Assembly (NCBI GenBank): GCA_947479535.1
Contig: CANJZQ010000022.1
Coordinates: 1 to 34,458, forward strand
DNA: 34,458 nt
Reading direction: 5' to 3'
Source: Oligoflexales bacterium
GTDB lineage: Bacteria > Bdellovibrionota_B > Oligoflexia > Oligoflexales > RGVZ01
Shown here: piece by piece, positions 17,147 through 23,926 of the stretch
Layout: each line of letters opens with the position of its first letter
Numbering within the stretch: the stretch's first letter is position 1
Program-made: the position numbers and the translations under genes
The notes under the pieces: generated by a model
Told to the model about the DNA's origin: nothing
What the model saw: the letters and a program-made list of their open reading frames with translations, nothing else
Databases searched by the model: none

Positions 17147-17171
17147 GGAGGCTCCTGGCAACGGAGGCTCC
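17147..17171 (+). repeat. Two copies of GGAGGCTCC at 16-bp period
   Basis: GGAGGCTCC occurs at 17147-17155 and 17163-17171 between the outer-membrane protein and the lyase-like gene. Each copy is a near palindrome, and CCTGG/CCAGG across the pair can form an additional stem. It lies just before the ribosome site AAGGA of the next gene and may act as an intercistronic structure. Confidence 0.5.
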
Positions 17172-17183
17172 AGGAAGGAATCC

Positions 17184-18560
17184 ATGCTGGAACGGCTGTC
17201 GCTCGATCCCGCTGTCTGGGCCCGCACAGAAACGGCCCAAACCAGCGAACTTTTGATGGCTGTGGCCGGCGCCCTCAGCGCAACAGGCCTCGTTGCCAGC
17301 AGGCATGTTGACTCCCTTCGGATTGATCTGGCGGCCATGCAAGCCTACAACTCAGCCTCACAGCAAGATCCTCCGTTACTTTCCTTGTCCCGGTCCGGTT
17401 GCGAATTCCTGAGGCTTCTCGAATCGCGATATGGATCCGACCGGTTGGTCCTGAATCTATTCCGCTACGGTGTCAAAGCCTGGGCGCGGGAAACCTGTTT
17501 GACGTTAAATCGGTGGGGCCACACCACCCTCAAAAATTATGAATTGGTCCTGAACCGCAGCATCATCATCTACCGCAGCAACCAAGAGCCTGGTGACGAA
17601 CGTCTTTTTTCAAGCCTCATGTTGGACATGGCTGCAAGGATCGACACATGCGCGGATGCCATCGAATCCCTTTCTGCACGATTGAACGCATGGCATGGCA
17701 ATCCGGTTCCAAACACGGAGGATGACAGCGCCGAACAGGTTGTCGCCGAACGAACCGGCATGCGAGGCATCGTCCATGACACTGCGCCGGGGCATGACGA
17801 AGAGTATTTTGTTCGCCGCGTGGCATTGGAACTAGCAACACTCGCCCAATTCACCAGCCATTTTACGACCCAGATCACGACAAACTTAGACCTCCCGGCA
17901 AACGTCCTGCTTGAGATGCGAAGTAAGTGGCTGCAGACTGAGGCGACCAGATTATCCAGTTTCTCGTGGCCCCATGGCCCTGGAATTGTCTCCATGGAAG
18001 TTGCGCGCAATCATCTGATGATGGTTCTTTCGAGCATGACGGGGGCCCTTCTTGATATCGAAGCTGAAAGCACCCGGCTACTTCCTGGGCGACTCGCTTC
18101 TGAGATCGAATCCCTTCAACGCCAACGGGTTGAATCGCTGCGGGGAAACCTGATCGCTGATGCGATGCTTGCTGGCCTTTCTGCAAAGGATGCAGAAGAT
18201 TCCGTCATCGGCCTGATAACATTTACCGAGAAGCATGCGCTTTCGGCCCGCGAAGTCATCACGAGTGAACTCAACAGAATCCACCCCGCATTGATGCCCA
18301 GGACCTTGGAAAGGTTTCAAAAGTTGACGGCGCCGGATCCACTTGCCCAGAATAAATCTGCGGAGAAATCCAGGGGAGCTTCCAAAGCAATGCACCTTCT
18401 GGGGAGATTCACAGAACGCTCACAGCGTCTGCCCTTGATGGCCATCATGATTGCTGTGTTTTTTGCTGGTGCAGTGGCTGGCGGATGTGGTTTGAAGACG
18501 GCCCCAAAAAGCGACATCGATGACCTGCGCCCCGAGATCCCATTCAGGAACAAGCCATGA
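17184..18560 (+). CDS. Divergent argininosuccinate-lyase-like protein with C-terminal membrane segment and lipoprotein-like tail
   Basis: 458 residues, mostly helical. The stretch around 335-400, with AMLAGLSAKDAEDSVIGLI, TFTEKHALSA and then TAPDPLAQNKS, follows the pattern of the C-terminal domain of argininosuccinate lyase (G-x-x-x-x-x-A-x-x-x-V/I-G, acidic helix, late repeated small residues). The superfamily catalytic loop GSSxMPxKxN is not found, so lyase activity is doubtful. After about 410 a hydrophobic segment LPLMAIMIAVFFAGAVAGG precedes C435 and GLKTAPKSDIDDL, which resembles the CGLKGPL start of LptM (YifL)-like lipoproteins. An internal ATG at 18390 (residue 403) with AGGGGAG 11 nt upstream could give a separate 56-residue lipoprotein. 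The stop overlaps dapA (ATGA). Lyase origin is a weak inference; membrane tail is clear. Confidence 0.45.
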   Translation: MLERLSLDPAVWARTETAQTSELLMAVAGALSATGLVASRHVDSLRIDLAAMQAYNSASQQDPPLLSLSRSGCEFLRLLESRYGSDRLVLNLFRYGVKAWARETCLTLNRWGHTTLKNYELVLNRSIIIYRSNQEPGDERLFSSLMLDMAARIDTCADAIESLSARLNAWHGNPVPNTEDDSAEQVVAERTGMRGIVHDTAPGHDEEYFVRRVALELATLAQFTSHFTTQITTNLDLPANVLLEMRSKWLQTEATRLSSFSWPHGPGIVSMEVARNHLMMVLSSMTGALLDIEAESTRLLPGRLASEIESLQRQRVESLRGNLIADAMLAGLSAKDAEDSVIGLITFTEKHALSAREVITSELNRIHPALMPRTLERFQKLTAPDPLAQNKSAEKSRGASKAMHLLGRFTERSQRLPLMAIMIAVFFAGAVAGGCGLKTAPKSDIDDLRPEIPFRNKP

Positions 18561-19486
18561 CTAAAACAACTTCAGCCTCAAACGAAAAAAAAACCTCTCA
18601 TGGCTTTCATGGAGTCTGGACCGCCATCGTCACTCCGTTCAAAGACGACCATTCCCTTGACTGGGCCGCTTGGGAGAAGCTCCTCCACATGCAAGCCGAA
18701 GGCGGCGTCTCCGGTGTTGTCGTGTCGGGAACGACGGGAGAGAGCCCAACACTGAGCGTGCAGGAAAAAATTTCACTGGTGCGCAAAGCCCGCGCAGTCC
18801 TGCCCAGTTCAATCCGCCTCATGGCGGGGAGCGGTGGCAACAACACGGATCAAAGCGTAGAGCTTTCGCGCCTCTGTGTCGATGCGGGCGCAGATTCACT
18901 TCTCGTTGTGACGCCACCTTACAACAAGCCATCACCCGCCGGCCTGAAACTGCACTACACAACCATCACGGAAAGCGTTGCGGTGCCGGTGTGTTTGTAC
19001 CATGTTCCGGGTCGTACGGGACAAATGCTAAGCCCAGAGGTTCTTGCTAGCCTCTGCCGCATCAAAGGCGTTTCTTGCGTCAAGGAAGCCACCGGCGACA
19101 TGGGATTTTTGTCTCGCGCCATCAATCAGACCAAGTCCGAAGGGACTGCCTTTCTTTCTGGTGACGACATCACCTTTCTTCCAAGCCTTGCTCTTGGCGC
19201 AACAGGTGTTATCAGCGTCCTTTCCAATGTTCTACCGGCTGAAATGGTCCGCATCTTCAAGGCATGGCAGTCCAATGACCTGGCCGCCGCGCTGAGGCTG
19301 CACAACATCATGCAGCCTTTGATGGACGTCATGTTTTGTGAATCCAATCCCGGCCCGGTCAAGGAGGCCTTGGCCCAGGCTGGGATCATTTCTAGGAATC
19401 TGCGTGCACCGATGGCACCTGTGACGACGGCTAGCGCGTCGTTGATTGAATCTTGCCTTGCAGCAACGAGGTTGGCATTAAAATGA
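18557..19486 (+). CDS. dapA: 4-hydroxy-tetrahydrodipicolinate synthase
   Basis: The 309-residue protein is a class I aldolase of the DapA family. It has VSGTTGES with the two Thr (59-60), Y122 in TPPYNKPSP, Y149 in CLYHVPGRTG and the Schiff-base K176 in VKEATGD. It condenses pyruvate with aspartate semialdehyde, the first step of the diaminopimelate/lysine branch. The N-terminus is about 16 residues longer than usual and contains an A9 run at 18585-18593 (codons 10-13). The start overlaps the stop of the upstream gene, and its own stop overlaps the dapB start by 4 bp, so all three should be translated together. Confidence 0.95.
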   Translation: MTKTTSASNEKKTSHGFHGVWTAIVTPFKDDHSLDWAAWEKLLHMQAEGGVSGVVVSGTTGESPTLSVQEKISLVRKARAVLPSSIRLMAGSGGNNTDQSVELSRLCVDAGADSLLVVTPPYNKPSPAGLKLHYTTITESVAVPVCLYHVPGRTGQMLSPEVLASLCRIKGVSCVKEATGDMGFLSRAINQTKSEGTAFLSGDDITFLPSLALGATGVISVLSNVLPAEMVRIFKAWQSNDLAAALRLHNIMQPLMDVMFCESNPGPVKEALAQAGIISRNLRAPMAPVTTASASLIESCLAATRLALK

Positions 19487-20292
19487 AGCCGGGGAATCAA
19501 AAGATCACGCGGATATGGCTGCATGGTGCCTCTGGCCGCATGGGACTTGAAATTCAATCCGCCCTTGAAGGCCGCCGTGATTCCGTGAGCCTCATGGGTG
19601 GCTCAGGCCGCAAGTTCATCGGAGACAGCCTGCTGACCGGCAGGCCGGTGAATCCTGAAAAACTCGCCCATGCAATCTCACACGGCGTCGATGTCGTGAT
19701 TGATTTCTCTGTCGCAGAGGGCAATGAGTTGCTCCTTCAGGCCATTAAGGCCATTCCCGTTGAAAAACGCCCGCAGGTTTTGATTGGAACGACAGGGCTC
19801 AGCGAGAAAATCCGCAAGGAGTGGACGAAAGTCGCAGCCACTTTGCCCAAGGGCTGTGTTTTCATGGCGCCGAACACGAGCCGCGGTGTCCTTGCAACCA
19901 TTGAAGGTGCACTTCGTGTTCAAGAGATTCTGAAGGATTCTCGTTGCGAGATTGCCATCATCGAAACACACCACCGGATGAAGAAAGATGCGCCGAGCGG
20001 CACAGCAAAAATGTTCTCTGATCGCCTTGCGGAAAAGCAGGGCCCTTCTGAACCATCTTTAACGATCGCTTCTGTCAGGGGTGGTGGCGTATTTGGCGAG
20101 CATGAAATTCGTTTCATGGGCAGTCATGACGAAATCATCATCACCCACAGGGCCTACTCGCGAAGCCTCTTTGCTGAAGGCGCCCTCGACCTCGCCATCT
20201 GGCAGCACAAATACGGATCGAAATTCAAATCTAAACTTATTTCATTATCAGATTTTGCCGGCGCTTCACGCGTCAGCCAGTCAGAAAAATAG
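19483..20292 (+). CDS. dapB: 4-hydroxy-tetrahydrodipicolinate reductase
   Basis: The 269-residue protein has the NAD(P)H-binding GASGRMG (15-21), then VVIDFSVAEGNELL, IGTTGLSEK, MAPNTSRGV, and the catalytic/substrate segment ETHHRMKKDAPSGTA, followed by RGGGVFGEHEIRFMGSHDEIIITHRAYSR, all in DapB order. It reduces the DapA product on the way to meso-DAP and lysine. ATG at 19483 is chosen because it overlaps the dapA stop (ATGA) and gives the usual length; an upstream extension inside dapA has no support. Last gene of the rny operon; the repeat region follows 2 bp later. Confidence 0.95.
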   Translation: MKPGNQKITRIWLHGASGRMGLEIQSALEGRRDSVSLMGGSGRKFIGDSLLTGRPVNPEKLAHAISHGVDVVIDFSVAEGNELLLQAIKAIPVEKRPQVLIGTTGLSEKIRKEWTKVAATLPKGCVFMAPNTSRGVLATIEGALRVQEILKDSRCEIAIIETHHRMKKDAPSGTAKMFSDRLAEKQGPSEPSLTIASVRGGGVFGEHEIRFMGSHDEIIITHRAYSRSLFAEGALDLAIWQHKYGSKFKSKLISLSDFAGASRVSQSEK

Positions 20293-20294
20293 CC

Positions 20295-20351
20295 CGTCAT
20301 CCTGACGCATCCACGTCATCCCGATGCATCCACGTCATCCCGATGCATCCA
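20295..20351 (+). repeat. Three tandem 19-bp repeats after dapB
   Basis: CGTCATCCCGATGCATCCA is repeated head to tail at 20295-20313, 20314-20332 and 20333-20351; the first copy differs at two bases. A fourth partial match continues into the next element. No spacers, so not CRISPR. Confidence 0.85.
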
Positions 20352-20472
20352 CGTCATCCTGAGCGAAGCGAAGGATCCTTTCTTCCGCGTTGGGGAAAGG
20401 ATTCTTCAGCCTTCGGCCTGAGAATGACGAGTTAAGAAAGGATTCTTCAGCCTGCGGCTTCAGAATGACGGG
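20352..20472. repeat. REP-like dispersed element with inverted arms
   Basis: The sequence CGTCATCCTGAGCGAAGCGA plus AGGATCC (20352-20378) is followed by two reversed, similar arms: GAAAGGATTCTTCAGCC at 20395 and again at 20437, each ending in GAATGACG. CGTCAT at the left and ATGACG at the right are complementary, and each right arm has a small inner hairpin (AGCC/GGCT in the second). This type of GTCATCCTGAGCGAAGCGAA element is, to my knowledge, a widely distributed intergenic repeat. It fills most of the 204-bp gap 20293-20496 and could end transcripts from both convergent units. Confidence 0.7.
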
Positions 20473-20496
20473 TCTATTTATATGACAGGCTGGTAA

Positions 20497-22767
20497 CTAG
20501 TGATGAGCATCCGGCGCGACGTGAGGTGCCAGGGCGCTGCCCGACTGCACAACAGACAAGGCCTCGCCATAGACGCTCACCATTTCGGCTCCATGCCATC
20601 CACCCGTCTTTGATTCAATGATCAAACTATAGACGCCAGGCGGCACATTAAAAAACATCGCCTTGGTCAAAGGCATGTCACTAAAAATCCATGGCTCCGT
20701 GACGTCATGTCCGTATTCGTTGACCAAACGGAACTCTATTTTTTCAGGACCCTGACCATGACGCGGAGAGAATTCGACCAGAACGGAGCCTGCTGTAAAA
20801 TCCTGAGACTGTTGTGCAAAGACCGCCATGTCCTGAACAAATCCACGCGGCACCGCAGGTAAAACCGAGACCTCCCGCGAGGCGTCATTGCCACTGCCAA
20901 CCCGGTAGAGGGCCGGCTCGAAGTCCGGGCTGTCAAGGTATACAACGGCTGATCCGCCATCTGTTGCTGTTTGAGAACCTACACCCTGCGTCCGACTACC
21001 CGTTGAGAAAAGTTTTTGGGTGGTCGCAACAAGAACGGCTTCCTGTTCGTCTTCAAGCGCGTAGTGCTGCAAGGCCGCGTCTCCGCCGAGCTGCTCATGG
21101 GCCGCAGACTCGCGGGCGAACTGAACGTGGAACCCACGAACCTCAGGAAGAACCCGGACCTTCTCGTGGGTGTGACGACCCGCCAGAACCGGATACTCAC
21201 TTGCCATCACCTGCCGGTCCGCTTGCCATGCTGAAACATTAACCGGACCAGGATCGATGTTAAACCAGCATATCCTGCCGCCACCCAATGTTGCATTTAC
21301 GGTGTGATCCAAGACACCGTCGCTATTGAAATGAAACGGACCTTGGGACTTCACATCAAGTTGAGCCCTGATTCCATCCACGGCCTTGCCTGTAAAATCG
21401 AGGCACATCGATCCAAGTCCTGGGTCCTGAACCAATCCCGCCATCCGCGTCCACGCGTCAAACGCAAAGGCTCGAGGGACGATCAAATCACGTTGCAAAG
21501 CTGCAGCGCCTTTTTGACCGTTGGGAATGTCCACCACTGCGGCCGTTCTTACGTAGGTACCGCTTGGATCGTTCGATGCAACCAGAAGGGATGAACCTGC
21601 CGGTAAATCTGAAATTGCGACGACTCCGTGGGCATCACTGGTCGACGAAAATTCAGCGCCAGCAACATAAACCTGGGCAGCAGCCACTGGATAGGCGCGG
21701 TCCCCATTGGCTGGGGTCCGGTCGTCCGTCAGCTTTAGCCTGAGGCTGCTGCGACCGGCTGGCGATGAAAGGCGGCGAAGCTTGATTTCCTGGGCCGCAG
21801 CATCATCGCCGTTGCGGGCTGCGTCTTCTTTGGTGGCGTGAATTTTTGTCGCCTCTTTCGCTCCGTCGCCAAGAATTTGAGAGCTGGTGTCGGCGGTTGT
21901 GAGCATCGCATGCTTTGCGACTCCGGAGGTTGGAAGCCGAACAAGCTCTGGCGGCAAGGCCAGTTGCTGGCGATTAGCTGCCACATTGACAGGGAGCGCA
22001 GCCGGCGTCCCGGTGACCACAGGAACAACCACCAACTGCCCTGCACGTGCCACGTATAGTTCCGTCCGAACATGGTTGGCTGTTGCGGTCAAAATACGCG
22101 CGTTTGCATCCCAGTGAAGAAGGGCAGGGTCCCGAGGATAAATTTGAATCGACTTGTCCTTGTTCGGGCCGGAAAGTTCATCGATGGAAAACTCAACCGC
22201 TGCGCCACTGCGCGAAAAAACCAATTCGGCCGGCTGCACGGACAAACCCACTGTCGTCGATAAAACATGGACCACCGGATGTTCATCACCCAGGCTGATG
22301 GAAATTCCACGCTGCGTTGGCTCGCTTGCCTCGATTGGATCGAGATCGTCCACTGTGACAATCGCTTCCTTGCGCTCAACGTTTCCCGAGCGACCCTTCT
22401 TTTCGACGGCGATTAGAATTCCATCCGATGGCTCCACGACATCCAATGCGCCGGTGACGACCACTCGCGCAAATTGCGAAGCCGTCATGGAACTGGATTT
22501 CAGGATATCGGCCAACGATGTCTTTGAGGATGTTCTTTGAGAAGGTTGCCGCTTTTGAGGCTTGGCCTGAACCTGTACCGATCCATCGATCGATGGAAGT
22601 AGTTCTGATTCTGAAATTCCGATCGCCGCGAATGCCCCGTCGAGATTTATTTTCTGAGCGTACGCAGATGAAGGAATAAAATTTGAAAAAATAAATACCG
22701 CAGCCATCACTTGAACAAGTGATGGCACGAACGATGGCGCTGTATGAATGGCTGGCTTCATCATCAT
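20497..22767 (-). CDS. Large exported protein with carboxypeptidase-regulatory-like domain, function unknown
   Basis: 756 residues. A signal peptide with a long n-region and core VMAAVFIFSNFIP ends at AYA (37). No enzyme motif is recognised. The middle (about 375-440) contains VAAAQVYVAGAEFSSTSDAHG followed by VVAISDLPAGSSLLVAS, a beta-sandwich of the carboxypeptidase regulatory / CnaB-like type that often occurs in surface or secreted proteins. The later half is also rich in short beta strands and ends in PHVAPDAHH. It is probably periplasmic or surface-located. The start has three ATGs in a row and no good ribosome site; TATAAT lies about 52 bp upstream. Monocistronic by position, convergent with dapB across the repeats. 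Confidence 0.6.
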   Translation of the reverse strand: MMMKPAIHTAPSFVPSLVQVMAAVFIFSNFIPSSAYAQKINLDGAFAAIGISESELLPSIDGSVQVQAKPQKRQPSQRTSSKTSLADILKSSSMTASQFARVVVTGALDVVEPSDGILIAVEKKGRSGNVERKEAIVTVDDLDPIEASEPTQRGISISLGDEHPVVHVLSTTVGLSVQPAELVFSRSGAAVEFSIDELSGPNKDKSIQIYPRDPALLHWDANARILTATANHVRTELYVARAGQLVVVPVVTGTPAALPVNVAANRQQLALPPELVRLPTSGVAKHAMLTTADTSSQILGDGAKEATKIHATKEDAARNGDDAAAQEIKLRRLSSPAGRSSLRLKLTDDRTPANGDRAYPVAAAQVYVAGAEFSSTSDAHGVVAISDLPAGSSLLVASNDPSGTYVRTAAVVDIPNGQKGAAALQRDLIVPRAFAFDAWTRMAGLVQDPGLGSMCLDFTGKAVDGIRAQLDVKSQGPFHFNSDGVLDHTVNATLGGGRICWFNIDPGPVNVSAWQADRQVMASEYPVLAGRHTHEKVRVLPEVRGFHVQFARESAAHEQLGGDAALQHYALEDEQEAVLVATTQKLFSTGSRTQGVGSQTATDGGSAVVYLDSPDFEPALYRVGSGNDASREVSVLPAVPRGFVQDMAVFAQQSQDFTAGSVLVEFSPRHGQGPEKIEFRLVNEYGHDVTEPWIFSDMPLTKAMFFNVPPGVYSLIIESKTGGWHGAEMVSVYGEALSVVQSGSALAPHVAPDAHH

Positions 22768-22818
22768 CCGATGATTCGGCGCAAAAGCGCGCTTCTTTAC
22801 TACTCTCTGCGTGCTTTA

Positions 22819-22824
22819 ATTATA
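22819..22824 (-). promoter_or_regulatory. Possible -10 for the large exported protein gene
   Basis: Minus-strand TATAAT, 52 bp upstream of the ATG at 22767 and downstream of the yqeY terminator. The -35 is weak. A GCGC/GCGC hairpin with a 4-base loop lies in the leader near 22780-22792. Confidence 0.35.
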
Positions 22825-22839
22825 GCTGATTGCTGAATG

Positions 22840-22873
22840 AAAAGCCCCCACAGCAGATGTCTGTGAGGGCTTT
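22840..22873 (-). terminator. Terminator of the psd-yqeY operon
   Basis: AAAGCCC plus CACAG (22841-22853) pairs with CTGTG plus GGGCTTT (22861-22873), a 12-bp stem with one mismatch and a 7-nt loop, followed on the minus strand by TC. Placed 19 bp after the yqeY stop; the symmetrical A/T flanks could let it work in both directions. Confidence 0.8.
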
Positions 22874-22891
22874 CGAAATCGCGGGATTTGG

Positions 22892-23329
22892 CTATTTTGC
22901 GTCGATACGCTTTTTAATCAATTCACTTACCATCTTACCATCAGCGCCGCTGCCGAGTTGGGCGAGAACCTGTTTCATCAAGACGCCGAACGTCCGGTCG
23001 GTCGTGGAAGCGAAGACCGCTTCCACGGCTCGCGCCGTTTCCTCGGGCCCAATTTTTTTGGGAAGGTAGCGTTCTACCACCTCGATTTCCCTGTGAATCT
23101 CCGCCTTTTTTTCAGGATCTGGAAATTCATCAACGGCCTTCAGGAGTTTCTTCTGATAGGAGGCCACCACCTTCATCACGCCGGCCTCGTCGAGTTCCTC
23201 ATGGATGTTGACTGCCGACTGCGCATATTTGATCTCACTGAGAATCATCCGAAGGACGTTCATCGTTTTTTGATCGCGGGCCTTCATCGCCGTCTTCAGA
23301 TCTTCGCTGATCTTTTCCTTGGTTCCCAT
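22892..23329 (-). CDS. yqeY: GatB/YqeY domain protein
   Basis: The 145-residue protein matches stand-alone YqeY over its full length: KISEDLKTAMKARDQ at the start, LRMILSEIKYAQ, then VASYQKKLLKAVDEF, ERYLPKKI, and the C-terminal TFGVLMKQVLAQLGSGADGK and VSELIKKRI. YqeY resembles the tail domain of the GatB amidotransferase subunit that binds tRNA; its own role is not firmly known, though it is often linked to translation. GGGGA lies 7 nt before the ATG, and the gene follows the CYTH gene by 3 bp. Last gene of a four-gene operon. Confidence 0.9.
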   Translation of the reverse strand: MGTKEKISEDLKTAMKARDQKTMNVLRMILSEIKYAQSAVNIHEELDEAGVMKVVASYQKKLLKAVDEFPDPEKKAEIHREIEVVERYLPKKIGPEETARAVEAVFASTTDRTFGVLMKQVLAQLGSGADGKMVSELIKKRIDAK

Positions 23330-23332
23330 TTT

Positions 23333-23926
23333 TTATCCCCGTGAATTCATTAATTTACGAACTTTGTCCGGAATTGAACCGGCAAAAAGCAGTTCAAAAA
23401 GTGAGTGGTTGCTGCGGCCGTCAGGACGAAAACCAAACGCTGTTTCATAATGGCTTATGATGGCCAATGCGTCCTCGCGGGAGGATTTCTTGGTGGCCTC
23501 AAATTCAACACAATGAACCGTCTTTCCTTCTCCCGAACGAGCGCTGTAGTGAACGACTTCGCATTCGTCAAAATAGAAAACAATTATGTTTTTCTCAATG
23601 TTTCCCGACCATAGGACATTGAGCGGCTGCAGAAATGCCTCTATTGCAGCCGCCTGGTTGCCAACCTTAAGGTCCAGGTCCAAGTTAACTTCGGTCCGGC
23701 ATTCATTGTCTGTGCCGGTGGACTTGATGGTGAGTTGTTGCAATTCCTTGTCGATCCGGTGACGGATAACGTGATTCGGCATGGCTTGGACGACGTAATA
23801 GGTGTCGTCAACTTTGAGCTGGTTTGAATGCGCAGGCTCTAAACGCCTTGCCATAGCCTCAAACGCATCCAGATCGTAAGCTGCATCCACCAGATATTTA
23901 TGCTCAATTTCGAGGTACTTGAGCAT
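23333..23926 (-). CDS. CYTH-domain (triphosphate tunnel) protein
   Basis: The 197-residue protein opens with MLKYLEIEHKYLV, in which E6-x-E8-x-K10 is the ExExK signature of CYTH proteins. Further tunnel residues are in VIRHRID (R-x-R), LTIKSTG (Lys), CRTEVNL (R-x-E) and CVEFEATK (E-x-E). The family includes class IV adenylate cyclases, thiamine triphosphatase and inorganic triphosphatases; which applies here cannot be told, but the charged positions all look kept, so it should bind a triphosphate. The ATG at 23926 overlaps the stop of the pyruvate kinase homologue (ATGA), giving tight coupling; a GTG one codon upstream is less likely. Confidence 0.82.
   Translation of the reverse strand: MLKYLEIEHKYLVDAAYDLDAFEAMARRLEPAHSNQLKVDDTYYVVQAMPNHVIRHRIDKELQQLTIKSTGTDNECRTEVNLDLDLKVGNQAAAIEAFLQPLNVLWSGNIEKNIIVFYFDECEVVHYSARSGEGKTVHCVEFEATKKSSREDALAIISHYETAFGFRPDGRSNHSLFELLFAGSIPDKVRKLMNSRG

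Noticed and set aside
20295-20472. CRISPR array
   Set aside because: The repeats are 19 bp and directly tandem without spacers, and no cas gene is present.
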